Positions 7,772 to 17,528 of a DNA stretch of 64,000 nucleotides are shown piece by piece. This stretch comes from ATZT02 sp038145175. Its GTDB lineage: Bacteria > Actinomycetota > Actinomycetes > S36-B12 > UBA5976. The notes under the pieces were generated by a model. That model searched no databases. It was given only the letters and a program-made list of their open reading frames with translations, and was not told the origin of the DNA. The translations under genes and the position numbers were made by a program. The stretch is from NCBI GenBank assembly GCA_038145175.1, contig JAYQPE010000003.1, positions 124,001 to 188,000 of the forward strand, written 5' to 3'. Position 1 is the stretch's first letter. Every line of letters starts with the position of its first letter.

Positions 7772-9118
7772 ATGCACAGATTTACTCCAGAGGTAGAAGA
7801 ACTAGCAAAAGAGATACTTTCCTACAGTTTGGAAAGATTAAAGTCAGATCCTCCGCTTGATGGACCAAGAACTAGTGAAGACCTATTTAAAGCAGTTGGC
7901 AATACCATTACCGAAAAAGGTTTAGGTGGTAAAAAAGCATTAGAAATATTTACAGAAGTACTTGCGAAAGCCTGCATATCAACAGATCATCCAAGGAATT
8001 TAGCTTTCATACCTTCTGCTCCTACTGAATATGCAAATCTTTTTGATTTAGTAGTTGGAGCAAGTGCCTTGTATGGAGGTTCTTGGCAAGAAGGCTCTGG
8101 TGCAGTATTTGCTGAAAACCAAGCCTTGAATTGGATTGCAGATTTAGCTAATTTTCCAAAAGATTCAGGTGGAGTATTTGTTCAAGGTGGAACTATTGGA
8201 AATTTATCAGCGTTAGTAGTTGCTAGAGAACATGCAAGAAATAAATATAAGGAAAATAAAAAATGGGTCATAGTTTGTAGCAACCAATCACATTCTTCTA
8301 TTATTTCTGCTGCAAAAGTTATGGATGTTGAGATTTTTCAGGCAGAGCCTAATAATGAAGAAAAACTTACTGGCGAAATCGTCAAAAATGCAATAAAAAC
8401 AGTTGAAAAAGATACCAATAAAAAAGTATTTGCCATTGTGGCAACACCTGGAACTACAAATCTTGGAATAATTGATGAATTAGAAAGTATTGGCAAAGTG
8501 GCTAATGAGCAACAAATTTGGTTCCACGTCGACGGTGCTTATGGTCTAGCTGCTCTTTGTGCACCCAGTGTAAGGCATAAATTTAATGGAATTGAAAAAG
8601 CTGATTCGCTAATTGTTGATCCTCATAAATGGCTTTTTGCTCCTTTTGATGCTTGTGCCTTGATTTATAAAAATCCAAGATTAGCTAAAGAAACTCATAT
8701 GCAAAAAGCAACCTATTTAGAAACTTTACATAATGATTCTTGGAATCCATCAGATTACGCAATCAATTTGACAAGAAGAACTAGAGGACTTCCCTTTTGG
8801 TTTTCATTATCTGCTTATGGAACTGATGCATATGCAGAAGCCATGGAACAAACTTTAACTATTGCTAAAGAAGCTAGTGAATTAGTTAAGCAACATCCAA
8901 ATTTAACTCTTTTAATGGAACCTGAATTATCGATTGTGGCGTTTGAAAGAAAAGGTTGGACTAAAAAAGATTATGAAAAATGGAGTGAAAAGTTATTAAA
9001 TGATCAAATAGGTTTTATTCCACCTTCTTCACATAAGGGAAAACCTATTTTAAGATTTGCCATTGTAAATCCTTGGACAAAGATTGAAGATATCAAAATA
9101 ATTCTTGATACTTTGTAA
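7772..9118 (+). CDS. Group II PLP-dependent amino-acid decarboxylase
   Basis: PLP enzyme of the aromatic-amino-acid/glutamate decarboxylase family. The Schiff-base lysine is K286 in VDPHKWLFAPFD, with the pyridine-binding aspartate in HVDGAYG (D254) and a QGGTIGNLSALVVAREHA phosphate region. At 448 residues it is slightly shorter than typical members (470-490). Substrate cannot be read from sequence; aromatic L-amino acids, 2,4-diaminobutyrate or others are possible. It stands alone, with its own candidate promoter, between the divergent fructose operon and a convergent oxidoreductase gene whose stop is 2 bp away. Confidence 0.85.
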   Translation: MHRFTPEVEELAKEILSYSLERLKSDPPLDGPRTSEDLFKAVGNTITEKGLGGKKALEIFTEVLAKACISTDHPRNLAFIPSAPTEYANLFDLVVGASALYGGSWQEGSGAVFAENQALNWIADLANFPKDSGGVFVQGGTIGNLSALVVAREHARNKYKENKKWVIVCSNQSHSSIISAAKVMDVEIFQAEPNNEEKLTGEIVKNAIKTVEKDTNKKVFAIVATPGTTNLGIIDELESIGKVANEQQIWFHVDGAYGLAALCAPSVRHKFNGIEKADSLIVDPHKWLFAPFDACALIYKNPRLAKETHMQKATYLETLHNDSWNPSDYAINLTRRTRGLPFWFSLSAYGTDAYAEAMEQTLTIAKEASELVKQHPNLTLLMEPELSIVAFERKGWTKKDYEKWSEKLLNDQIGFIPPSSHKGKPILRFAIVNPWTKIEDIKIILDTL

Positions 9119-9120
9119 CA

Positions 9121-10152
9121 CTAAACGCTTACTTTTTCTCCTACATGCTTTCTAACAGTAGGAGCGACAACATTTCCATAAAGTTCAATTGATTTCATAA
9201 TTTCTTTATGAGGCAAGTAACCAATACTTAATTGCATCATGAATCGATCCATTTTCATGTGCTCGTGCATTCGAATTATTTTCTCCGTTACTTCTTGCGG
9301 ACTGCCCACTCCAATTGCTCCATGGGGTCCACATTCCATTTCAAAATGTTGTCGTGTTTGAGGAGACCATCCTCTTTCTCTGCCTATTTGATTCATTGCA
9401 CGATCATGTCCTGGCCAAAATAAATCACGAGCTTTTTGAGATGTTTCTGCAACAAAACCATGAATATTAATTCCAACTGGTAAAACCCCATGACCTTGCT
9501 CTTGTGAAACTTTTCTATGAAGATCAACAAGTGGTGAGAATCTAATTGGATCTCCACCCAAAATTGCGATTGCTAGTGGCAAACCTAAAGTTCCTGCTCT
9601 TACAACAGATTGTGGAGTTCCACCGATTGCAATCCAAATTGGAAGCTTTTCTTGTAAAGGTCTTGGATAAATTCCTAATCCGTTGATAGCAGCTCTGTGT
9701 CTTCCTTTATTCCAATAAACTTTTACGTTATCTCTAATATTTAAAAGTAAATCTAATTTTTCAACAAATAGTTCTTCATAATCTTCTAATTCGTAACCAA
9801 ATAGAGGAAATGATTCGATAAAAGAGCCACGACCCGCCATTATTTCGGCACGGCCATCAGAAATTAAATCAATTGTGGCAAATTGTTGAAAAACTCTAAC
9901 TGGATCTTCTGATGATAAAACTGTTACGGCAGTTGATAATTTAATGTTTTTAGTTCTCATAGCAGCTGCTGCTAATAGAGTGCTAGGAGATGAAATCACA
10001 AAATCTGGGCGATGGTGCTCTCCAATGGCGTAAACATTTAACCCAACTTGATCTGCAAGTTCTACTTCTTCCATTAAATCTTTTAGCCTTTGATGCTCAG
10101 AAACAGAGCCATCCAGAGGCATATCGCCAAAGGTAAAAATTCCTAATTCCAT
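9121..10152 (-). CDS. LLM-class flavin-dependent oxidoreductase
   Basis: Luciferase-like monooxygenase fold, 343 residues. Features: N-terminal MELGIFTFGD strand, AIGEHHRPDFVISSPSTLLAAAA, LSTAVTVLSSEDPVRVFQQFATIDLISDGRAEIMAGRGSF, typical of the FMN-dependent bacterial luciferase-like group, and the C-terminal GSPQEVTEKI found in most members. The reaction (often sulfonate, alkane or unspecified oxidation) is not predictable. It is the last gene of a minus-strand run starting with the ABC-F gene; nine bases separate its start from the DUF1801 stop. Confidence 0.87.
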   Translation of the reverse strand: MELGIFTFGDMPLDGSVSEHQRLKDLMEEVELADQVGLNVYAIGEHHRPDFVISSPSTLLAAAAMRTKNIKLSTAVTVLSSEDPVRVFQQFATIDLISDGRAEIMAGRGSFIESFPLFGYELEDYEELFVEKLDLLLNIRDNVKVYWNKGRHRAAINGLGIYPRPLQEKLPIWIAIGGTPQSVVRAGTLGLPLAIAILGGDPIRFSPLVDLHRKVSQEQGHGVLPVGINIHGFVAETSQKARDLFWPGHDRAMNQIGRERGWSPQTRQHFEMECGPHGAIGVGSPQEVTEKIIRMHEHMKMDRFMMQLSIGYLPHKEIMKSIELYGNVVAPTVRKHVGEKVSV

Positions 10153-10161
10153 GCCTTAATT

Positions 10162-10539
10162 CTACTTCTTAGATTTCTTTTTCGCATTTTCAAGAATCAA
10201 TTGCTTTTTCCTCACCGAAATGAGTTTTCTAACTAACTTTTCCGGTAATGGTTTATCGATATCAAATCTTAAAGTTCCTGTGCTTTGATCAAAACCTTTT
10301 AATTCTTCTTTTAATTCAGACAAAACTTTTCCAGAAAAAGGAAAATATGAACAATGCTTTTTAGCTGATAAAAATCCACATATTATGCCTTCGTCTATTT
10401 TATAAGCTGGCATGTTGTAGCTGATAACTTCTTTAGCTTTTGGTTCAATTTTCATAATAGTTTTTCTTAATTTAATCAAGGTAGTTTTTTGTGGTTCCGG
10501 TAAATTTTTTAAATATTTATCTACGAATAATTTTGACAT
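10162..10539 (-). CDS. DUF1801 (YdhG-like) family protein
   Basis: 125-residue soluble protein resembling the YdhG/DUF1801 fold. Supporting sequence is EPKAKEVISYNMPAYKID, followed by the hydrophobic core GIICGFLSAKKHCSYFPFSG and the strand TGTLRFDIDKPLPEKLVRKLISVR, which is the standard order in this family. Function is unknown; members resemble iron-chaperone frataxin-like folds. The stop of the upstream MOSC gene is one base from its start, so co-translation is likely. Confidence 0.75.
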   Translation of the reverse strand: MSKLFVDKYLKNLPEPQKTTLIKLRKTIMKIEPKAKEVISYNMPAYKIDEGIICGFLSAKKHCSYFPFSGKVLSELKEELKGFDQSTGTLRFDIDKPLPEKLVRKLISVRKKQLILENAKKKSKK

Positions 10540-10540
10540 A

Positions 10541-11176
10541 TTAAAAACCTGCGGCTATTTTTTCAGACCAATCTTTATATTTAGGTGCTAATCCTGGAAT
10601 CTGATTAATCGATTGTATTTTCGATCTTTCTCCACTTTTTGCTGCAAATAAATCTTTTATAGTAAGGCCATGACTTGGAACATCTAACACTTCTATTTCA
10701 TTTCCTGCTTCAACAAATCCTTCCTCCAGAATTCTTAAATAAGCACCAGGGCGTTGTGCTTGGGTAAATTCCTTAATCAAATTAGGTCTTTGCCAGAAAC
10801 CTTGAAAAACTTTACAAGGAATTCGAGGAATAGTTACTTGTAAAAGTGTGGTACCTATTTTCCAGATTTCTCCAATTACTGCATTTGTAACATCAATTCC
10901 TTGAGTCGTTAAATTTTCTCCAAATCTGCCATTAGCAATTTCTAAACTAATTTCTTTTTCCCACCAATCGGCATCTTCTCTTGCATAGGCATAAACTGCT
11001 TGATCTTTTCCACCATGGTTTTTTGTGTCTAATACAAAATCGCCTTCAACCGAATCATTTTCTAGTGCAACGCGACCTAGTTTGGGTCTTTTATCAATAC
11101 CTGTTTTTCCAACGGAACCTGCCCAATCTTCATGATGAATAATTGCTGTGACATTGACACTTAACAGTTTTTTCAT
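10541..11176 (-). CDS. MOSC domain protein (YiiM-like)
   Basis: 211-residue MOSC-fold protein of the YiiM type, a molybdenum-cofactor sulfurtransferase-related domain that in some bacteria reduces N-hydroxylated compounds. Visible features: KRPKLGRVALENDSVEGDFVLDTKNHGGKDQAVYAYAREDADWW, RFGENLTTQGIDV, and the conserved cysteine in IPRIPCKVFQGFW. It is three bases downstream of the glutamate dehydrogenase gene and one base upstream of the DUF1801 gene. No molybdoenzyme is encoded in the window, so its partner is not shown. Confidence 0.86.
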   Translation of the reverse strand: MKKLLSVNVTAIIHHEDWAGSVGKTGIDKRPKLGRVALENDSVEGDFVLDTKNHGGKDQAVYAYAREDADWWEKEISLEIANGRFGENLTTQGIDVTNAVIGEIWKIGTTLLQVTIPRIPCKVFQGFWQRPNLIKEFTQAQRPGAYLRILEEGFVEAGNEIEVLDVPSHGLTIKDLFAAKSGERSKIQSINQIPGLAPKYKDWSEKIAAGF

Positions 11177-11179
11177 TTA

Positions 11180-12421
11180 TTACAACAAATCTCCACGGAG
11201 TTTAAAGGCTGTGGCAACTCTTTCAACTGAAACAATAAAAGCTGCGGTTCTTAAATCTGTGCCAAATTTGTTTGAAGCTTCCCAAGTTGCATCAAATGCA
11301 ATATTCATTCTGGTATCTAATTCATTTCTGAATCTTTCAATGGGCCATCTAAATTCTTGTATGTTTTGTGTCCATTCAAAATATGAACCCATCACACCTC
11401 CAGCATTTGCCAAAATATCTGGCACTACTACCACTCCACGTTTCTGAAGTGCTTGATCTGCTTCTAAAGTAAGTGGTTGATTTGCACCTTCCACAATTAT
11501 TTTTGCTTGAATTTTTTCATGATTTGATTCATTAACTACTCCTCCAAGGGCAGCTGGAATTAATAAATCACAATCCATGGTCAATATTTCATCATTTGAA
11601 ACACTTTTTCCATCTGGAATATCTGAAACTTTTTTATATTTTTCTATTATTTCTTTAACATTAAATCCTTTATCATTGATTTTTCCACCAGAAACATCTG
11701 CCAAGCCAACAACTTTCATACCTGCTTCTTGAGCAGCAAGTGCTGCATAAATACCAACATTTCCAAAACCTTGAATAGCAACTCTTATTTGATTCTTATC
11801 TTTCTTTAATTTTTCTAAAGCACCAATTGCTACACCAATTACACCTCGACCTGTTGCTTCTTCTCTACCTGGTGCGCCAAATAATCCAATTGGTTTTCCA
11901 GTTACTACAGCTGGTGAAAAACCGTTAATTCTTTGATATTCGTCCATAATCCAAGCCATGGTTTGAGCATTGGTACCCATGTCAGGAGCTGGCACATCAC
12001 GATGCGGTCCCAAAATATTTACCATAGTTCTAGTCCAACGTCTGGTTACTTCTTCTTTTTCTCTAATTGTCAAAGAGTTTGGATCAACTGTTACTCCACC
12101 TTTTCCACCACCAAATGGAACATCAACAAGGGCAGTTTTCCAAGTCATCAAACTTGCTAAAGCTCTTACTTCATCTAAATCAACTGATTGGTGATATCTA
12201 ATTCCACCTTTTCTTGGACCTCGAGCGGAAGAATGTTGAACTCTATAACCGGTTAAAACATCAATTCCACCGGATTCTCTTCTTAATGGGATAGAAATAA
12301 TTAATTCTCGTTCAGAAGTAGAAAAAGCTTCTATAAAATCTTTAGATAGTTTTAATAATTCACCTGCGCGATAAACATACGCATTTACTTCTGCAAGTGC
12401 ACTAACACCTTTGTTATGCAT
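11180..12421 (-). CDS. gdhA: Glutamate dehydrogenase (Glu/Leu/Phe/Val dehydrogenase family)
   Basis: 413-residue oxidoreductase interconverting glutamate and 2-oxoglutarate with ammonium. N-terminal dimerisation domain contains GYRVQHSSARGPRKGGIRYH and the catalytic-lysine segment LMTWKTALVDVPFGGGKGG; the Rossmann domain carries QGFGNVGIYAA followed by VVGLADVSGG; the substrate region is PAALGGVVNESN and ANAGGVMGSYFEWTQN. The length and ADVSGG motif fit the NAD-preferring GudB/RocG-like group better than the 450-residue NADP type, but cofactor preference is inference. It sits 28 bp behind the ABC-F gene and leads to MOSC and DUF1801 genes. Confidence 0.93.
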   Translation of the reverse strand: MHNKGVSALAEVNAYVYRAGELLKLSKDFIEAFSTSERELIISIPLRRESGGIDVLTGYRVQHSSARGPRKGGIRYHQSVDLDEVRALASLMTWKTALVDVPFGGGKGGVTVDPNSLTIREKEEVTRRWTRTMVNILGPHRDVPAPDMGTNAQTMAWIMDEYQRINGFSPAVVTGKPIGLFGAPGREEATGRGVIGVAIGALEKLKKDKNQIRVAIQGFGNVGIYAALAAQEAGMKVVGLADVSGGKINDKGFNVKEIIEKYKKVSDIPDGKSVSNDEILTMDCDLLIPAALGGVVNESNHEKIQAKIIVEGANQPLTLEADQALQKRGVVVVPDILANAGGVMGSYFEWTQNIQEFRWPIERFRNELDTRMNIAFDATWEASNKFGTDLRTAAFIVSVERVATAFKLRGDLL

Positions 12422-12449
12422 CTTTTTTTCCTTCTTCTATATTTCTATC

Positions 12450-14078
12450 CTAAGTCCAAACTGGCTCTTGAACTTCTTTAACGTTACCTTCTTGGTCTAA
12501 AAGAAAGAATCGATCAAAGTTTTGTACAAACCATCGATCGTGAGTGACAGTCAAAACTGTGCCATCAAAAGCATCTAAAGCAGCTTCTAAGGCTTCACTA
12601 CTGGTGATATCTAAATTGTCAGTTGGCTCATCAAGTAACAGTAAAGTTGCTCCAGATAATTCCAATAAGCAAATTTGGAATCGTGCTTGTTGGCCGCCAG
12701 ATAAGGTTAAAAACAATTGGTCAGCTTGAGTACCTAAACCATATCTAGATAATGTGCCAACTGCGGCATTGATTTGCAAAGATTTTTCTTCCCACAAAAT
12801 TTCAGTTAAAGTTTTTCTGCTCCATTCAGGATGATCATGAGTTTGGGCAAACCAACCAGGTACAACTCGGGAACCTAGTTTCCAATTACCTGAATGTTTA
12901 ACAGTTTCATCGCCACCTAAAAGTCTTAAGAAATGTGATTTACCTGTGCCATTGCCACCTAGGAATGCAATTCTTTCCCCATAAAATAATTCCATGTCAA
13001 AAGGTTTAGTTAAATTAGTTAGTTCTAAATCTTTACAAACAATTGCTCTGACTGCAGTTCTGCCACCTTTTAATCTCATTTTCAATTTTTGAGGTGGAGG
13101 TGGTGCTTGAGGAGCACCTGCTTCTTCAAATCTTTTTAATCTGGTTTGCATAGCTCGATATTTTGGCGCCATTGCAGGAGATGATTTGGTTTGCATATGA
13201 AGAGTTTGAACTAAATCTTTTAGTCTTTGATGTTCTTCTTCCCAGCGTTTAGTTAATTCAGCTAATCTGTCGTGCCTTTCTTGTCTTGCTTCGTAATATG
13301 TGCCAAATCCTTTTCCATGAACCCAAGCAGTACCTCCTTCAATAGTGATAATTCGATCAGCTGCTCTTGTTAAAAGAGTTCGATCATGACTGATAAGAAG
13401 AATTGTTTTCATGGATTGTTTTAATTGATCTTCCAACCAATTTTTTGCCGGAACGTCCAAATAGTTATCGGGCTCATCTAGCAATAGAACTTGATCTGGA
13501 CCTCTTAAAAGTGCTTCTAGAATTAATCTTTTTGCTTGACCACCAGATAAAGTTTTCAATTCTCTGAATTTACATTTTTCATAATCCATTTTTATTGCTT
13601 CTTGGCAACATACGTCCCATAATGTTTCGTTTTCATAACCTCCCGCATCTGCATATTCTGCTAGAGCGTGAGCGTATTTCATTTGCACTTCTTCGCTGTC
13701 ATCTTCCATAAGTGCTAGTTCATATTTTTCAACATCTTTGATTGCTTCTTGAATTCTTTTTGGTGAAACTACTTTTAAGGCATCAGCAACTGTGGCATTT
13801 AAACCAAGAGAGGCAAGGGCGGTGTCATGTTCTTCAACTTTTTTTGCGGCTCCTGTTAATAATTGAGGCATAACTCCAAGACCGCCAGAAACTGATGTTG
13901 AACCTTCATCAGCAATTAAAACTCCAGTAATGATTTTAAAAAGTGTTGATTTACCTGCTCCGTTATCACCTACCAGAGCTGCAGTTATTCCTTCCCCCAC
14001 TCGAAATGAAACATCATCGAAAAGTAAACGTCCTGTGGGCAGACGATAAGCAATACCGTTTACTTCAATTGCACCCAA
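12450..14078 (-). CDS. ABC-F family ATPase
   Basis: Soluble dual-ATPase protein of 542 residues without membrane segments, as in the ABC-F ribosome-associated family (Uup/EttA/antibiotic-resistance types). First cassette: Walker A GDNGAGKST, signature LSGGQAKRL, Walker B VLLLDEPDNYLD. A charged linker follows (about residues 255-325). Second cassette: Walker A GGNGTGKSH, with histidine at the usual Ser/Thr position, signature LSGGQQARFQ, Walker B LLLDEPTDNLD. It probably acts on translating ribosomes; the substrate state is unknown. The nrdJ terminator separates it from the reductase upstream. Confidence 0.92.
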   Translation of the reverse strand: MGAIEVNGIAYRLPTGRLLFDDVSFRVGEGITAALVGDNGAGKSTLFKIITGVLIADEGSTSVSGGLGVMPQLLTGAAKKVEEHDTALASLGLNATVADALKVVSPKRIQEAIKDVEKYELALMEDDSEEVQMKYAHALAEYADAGGYENETLWDVCCQEAIKMDYEKCKFRELKTLSGGQAKRLILEALLRGPDQVLLLDEPDNYLDVPAKNWLEDQLKQSMKTILLISHDRTLLTRAADRIITIEGGTAWVHGKGFGTYYEARQERHDRLAELTKRWEEEHQRLKDLVQTLHMQTKSSPAMAPKYRAMQTRLKRFEEAGAPQAPPPPQKLKMRLKGGRTAVRAIVCKDLELTNLTKPFDMELFYGERIAFLGGNGTGKSHFLRLLGGDETVKHSGNWKLGSRVVPGWFAQTHDHPEWSRKTLTEILWEEKSLQINAAVGTLSRYGLGTQADQLFLTLSGGQQARFQICLLELSGATLLLLDEPTDNLDITSSEALEAALDAFDGTVLTVTHDRWFVQNFDRFFLLDQEGNVKEVQEPVWT

Positions 14079-14100
14079 TTTTTATCCTTTTTTAAACACA

Positions 14101-14134
14101 TAAAAAGGCTGGGCTTAAAAGCCCAGCCTTTTTA
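14101..14134 (-). terminator. Rho-independent terminator after nrdJ
   Basis: A 14-bp stem (TAAAAAGGCTGGGC with its complement) around a 6-nt loop, with A- and T-rich stem ends, 18 bp after the nrdJ stop. It separates the nrdRJ unit from the ABC-F gene. The A/T runs on both flanks would let it work in both directions. Confidence 0.88.
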
Positions 14135-14151
14135 ATTTTAGTTAACTCGAT

Positions 14152-16947
14152 TTATGAGCAACCACTTGTGTTGCCGCAACCTTCGCAAACAAAGCATGAA
14201 CCTGCCATACGCATTTTCACTCCACAGGTCAAACAAAGTGGTGCATCAGATTTTAATCCAGTTAAAGATTCTAAAACTTCCATAGAAGATCTAGCTTCTG
14301 CACCTGATTTTGTTTTTTCCACCACTGGCAATGTTGTGGTTGGAACAAAATCTGTAGCAATACTTTGAATTTCACTTGGTGCATCATATGCCTCACTTAC
14401 TGCTTTTTTTCTTTCTTCAGCAGTTTGAATTCCTAATGCACTTCTGTGATCTTCTGGAAGATAATCAAGAGCTAATCTTCTGAAGATGTAGTCCATTACA
14501 GATTGAGCCATTCGAATGTCTTCATCATCTGTTAAGCCTGATGGTTCAAATCTCATGTTGGTGAACTTTTGAACATATTGTTCTAGTGGAACTCCGTATT
14601 GCAAACCAATTGAGACTGCAATTGAGAATGCATCCATAATTCCTGCCAAAGTTGAACCTTGTTTGCTCATCTTCAAAAATATTTCACCTAATCTTCCATC
14701 TGGATATGAAGATGTAGTCATGTAACCTTCAGCACCTGCTACAGCAAATGAGGTGGTTACTGATTGACGTGATTTTGGTAAACGTTGTCTAGCTGGTTTG
14801 TTTGTGCTTACAGGAGTTGAAGATGAATCTTCTTTGCTCTTGGCATCACTTAAAGGTTGTCCAACTTTGCAATTGTCACGATAAATTGCTAAAGCTTTCA
14901 AACCTTGTTTCCAACCTTGGTAATAAACTTCTTCAACTTCTTCAACAGTTGCTGTTGAAGGCATGTTTACAGTTTTAGAAATTGCACCAGATAAGAATGG
15001 TTGTGCGGCTGCCATCATGCGCACATGTCCCATTGGTGAAATTGATCTAACACCCATTGCGCAATCAAAAACAGAATAATGTTCAGGTTTTAATCCTGGT
15101 GCATCAATTACATTTCCGTTTTCTGCAATGTATTCAACAATTGCTTCTACTGTTTCTTGGGTGTAACCAAGACGATGTAGAGCTCTTGGAATTGTTTGGT
15201 TCACAATTTGCATGGAACCACCACCAACTAATTTTTTGAATTTAACTAGCGCTAAGTCTGGTTCAATTCCTGTGGTGTCACAATCCATCATCAAACCGAT
15301 AGTTCCTGTTGGAGCTAGCACACTTGCTTGTGCATTTCGGTATCCATTTTGTTCACCTAGTTTGATTGCTTCTTGCCAAACATCTGTTGCTAATTGATGA
15401 ACTGAGCGATCTAATTCGCTATCAATTTTTACTGAATCATTTGCTGCAGCATGTTTTCTGATTACACGTTTATGTGCATCAGCATTTCTGGCATAGCCAA
15501 CATATGGTCCCACTACAGCTGCTAATTCTGCACTTCTCTTATATGAAGTTCCAGTCATTAAAGATGTAATTGAAGCAGCAAGGGCGCGACCTGCATCTGA
15601 GTCATAGGCAAGACCTAGAGCCATTAACAATGCTCCAAGGTTTGCATAACCAATTCCTAATTGGCGAAAATCTCTAGTCGTTTGACCAATTGCAGGGGTT
15701 GGGAAATCTGCAAACGAGATTGAGATTTCCATTGCCGTGATCACAAATTCAACTGTTTTCTTGAATTTGTCTGCATCAAAAGTGTCATCATCTTTTAAGA
15801 ATTTCATCAAGTTCAATGAAGCAAGGTTGCAAGATGAATTATCTAAGTGCATGTATTCAGAGCAAGGATTTGAAGCGTTAATACGTCCTGTTTCTGGACT
15901 GGTGTGCCAATCATTGATTGTGGTGTCGTATTGAATTCCAGGATCAGCACAAGACCAAGCAGCTTCTGACATTTTTCTGAAAAGTTGTCTGGCATTTACT
16001 GTTTTTACACTTCTGCCATCAACTCTTGCAGTTAGGTTAAATTCCTTATCGTTTTCATAAGCTTTCATGAAATCATCTGAAACTCTGACGGAGTTATTTG
16101 CATTTTGATATTGCACAGAAATGATGTCTTTGCCACCAAGATCCATATCAAATCCTGCATCTCTTAAAGCACGAATTTTGTCTTCTTCGCGTGCTTTGGT
16201 GTCAATAAATTCTTCAATATCTGGATGATCAATATCTAACACAACCATTTTTGCAGCACGTCTAGTTGCGCCGCCTGATTTGATTGTTCCAGCAGATGCA
16301 TCTGCACCACGCATAAATGAAACTGGACCAGATGCTGTTCCACCTGAAGAAAGAAGTTCGTTAGCACCACGAATTCTGGAAAGGTTTACGCCACTTCCTG
16401 ATCCGCCTTTGAAAATAACGCCTTCTTCTCTGTACCAGTTAAGAATTGAATCAATTGAATCTTCAACTGCCAAAATGAAGCATGCACTTACTTGTTGTGG
16501 TGCACTTGTTCCCACGTTGAACCAAACTGGTGAGTTGAATGAAAATACTTGATGTAACAACATGTAAGTAAGTTCTTCTTCAAATATTTTTGCATCACTG
16601 TCTGATCCAAAATATCCGCCAGCTTTTCCTGCCTTGGTATAAGTTAAAACCACACGATCAATTAGTTGTTTTAAAGACCATTCACGGTTGTCATGTCCTA
16701 CTGCTCCACGAAAATATTTTGTCGTCACGATTGTTGAAGCATTTACTGACCAGAAATCAGGAAATTCTGTTCCTTTTTGTTCAAAAACAACTTCACCTGT
16801 TTTCCAGTTGTTTTGCACTACATCACGGCGTTCCCATTTCACATCGTCATATGGATGTAGGCCTTCTTTAGTGAATACTCTTTGCATTGAAATGCTGCGA
16901 GCATTCTTGCGACCGGATTTGAAGGCACCGCTTAATGTATCTGTCAT
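14152..16947 (-). CDS. nrdJ: Adenosylcobalamin-dependent (class II) ribonucleotide reductase
   Basis: Reduces ribonucleotides to deoxyribonucleotides using an adenosylcobalamin-generated thiyl radical; the only ribonucleotide reductase in view. 931 residues. Catalytic features: SPVWFNVG and QVSACFILAVEDS (first active-site cysteine), GGSGSGVNLSRIRG, NPCSEYMHLDNSSCNLASLNL (radical cysteine and active-site loop), and APTGTIGLMMDCDTTGIEPD. The C-terminus holds two CxxC pairs (CLTCG, CEGCG), a redox or zinc tail typical of the actinobacterial enzyme. It follows nrdR by 41 bp and is terminated at 14101-14134. Cobalamin demand links it to the riboswitch operon at 33 kb. Confidence 0.97.
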   Translation of the reverse strand: MTDTLSGAFKSGRKNARSISMQRVFTKEGLHPYDDVKWERRDVVQNNWKTGEVVFEQKGTEFPDFWSVNASTIVTTKYFRGAVGHDNREWSLKQLIDRVVLTYTKAGKAGGYFGSDSDAKIFEEELTYMLLHQVFSFNSPVWFNVGTSAPQQVSACFILAVEDSIDSILNWYREEGVIFKGGSGSGVNLSRIRGANELLSSGGTASGPVSFMRGADASAGTIKSGGATRRAAKMVVLDIDHPDIEEFIDTKAREEDKIRALRDAGFDMDLGGKDIISVQYQNANNSVRVSDDFMKAYENDKEFNLTARVDGRSVKTVNARQLFRKMSEAAWSCADPGIQYDTTINDWHTSPETGRINASNPCSEYMHLDNSSCNLASLNLMKFLKDDDTFDADKFKKTVEFVITAMEISISFADFPTPAIGQTTRDFRQLGIGYANLGALLMALGLAYDSDAGRALAASITSLMTGTSYKRSAELAAVVGPYVGYARNADAHKRVIRKHAAANDSVKIDSELDRSVHQLATDVWQEAIKLGEQNGYRNAQASVLAPTGTIGLMMDCDTTGIEPDLALVKFKKLVGGGSMQIVNQTIPRALHRLGYTQETVEAIVEYIAENGNVIDAPGLKPEHYSVFDCAMGVRSISPMGHVRMMAAAQPFLSGAISKTVNMPSTATVEEVEEVYYQGWKQGLKALAIYRDNCKVGQPLSDAKSKEDSSSTPVSTNKPARQRLPKSRQSVTTSFAVAGAEGYMTTSSYPDGRLGEIFLKMSKQGSTLAGIMDAFSIAVSIGLQYGVPLEQYVQKFTNMRFEPSGLTDDEDIRMAQSVMDYIFRRLALDYLPEDHRSALGIQTAEERKKAVSEAYDAPSEIQSIATDFVPTTTLPVVEKTKSGAEARSSMEVLESLTGLKSDAPLCLTCGVKMRMAGSCFVCEGCGNTSGCS

Positions 16948-16988
16948 TTTCTTTTTTCCTTTTGTTTTAAAGTTTTAAATCTTTTTTG

Positions 16989-17504
16989 CTACTTCTCTGA
17001 GCCGTCCTCGACGCTTTTGTCATCGTTGTTGGCAATAGCGACGGCGACGTCCCCGAGTTCTCGAGCGGTGCGAAGTAATGAAATCTCTGATTCGAAATCT
17101 TCTAAAGATTCAAATGAGCGATACACACTTGCAAAACGCAAATAAGCAACTTCATCTAATTCACGAAGTGGAGCAAGGGTGGCAAGTCCTACTTCATGTG
17201 AATCAACTGCAGCTGCACCAGATGCGCGTACGGTTTCTTCTACCTTCTGTGCCAATAAAGCCAGATCGTCTTCACTTACTGGTCTTCCTTGACAGGCCTT
17301 TCTTAAACCACTTACAACTTTGCTTCTTGAAAATGGTTCTACTACTCCACTTCGTTTCACAACACTTAATGTCGCAACTTCCAAAGTGGTAAATCTTCGA
17401 TCACATTCAGGACATTGACGACGTCGTCTGATAGCTGAACCGTCATCGTTAACTCTTGAATCAACAACTCTTGAATCTGAGTGACGGCAAAAAGGACAGA
17501 ACAA
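16989..17504 (-). CDS. nrdR: Transcriptional repressor NrdR
   Basis: Nucleotide-sensing repressor of ribonucleotide reductase genes. 171 residues: an N-terminal zinc ribbon with two CxxC pairs (CPFC, CPEC), the RRRRQCPECDRRFTT linker, and an ATP-cone (about residues 49-139) beginning SVVKRSGVVEPFSRSK. The start is a TTG at 17504, eight bases after a good AGGAG, and gives the conserved beginning M-F-C-P-F-C. It is transcribed with nrdJ, so it controls its own target and itself. The upstream region has a matching NrdR box at 17648-17663. In many actinobacteria lexA is divergent here; it is absent in this window. Confidence 0.96.
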   Translation of the reverse strand: MFCPFCRHSDSRVVDSRVNDDGSAIRRRRQCPECDRRFTTLEVATLSVVKRSGVVEPFSRSKVVSGLRKACQGRPVSEDDLALLAQKVEETVRASGAAAVDSHEVGLATLAPLRELDEVAYLRFASVYRSFESLEDFESEISLLRTARELGDVAVAIANNDDKSVEDGSEK

Positions 17505-17528
17505 TGCCCAGACTCCTCTTCAAGTAGA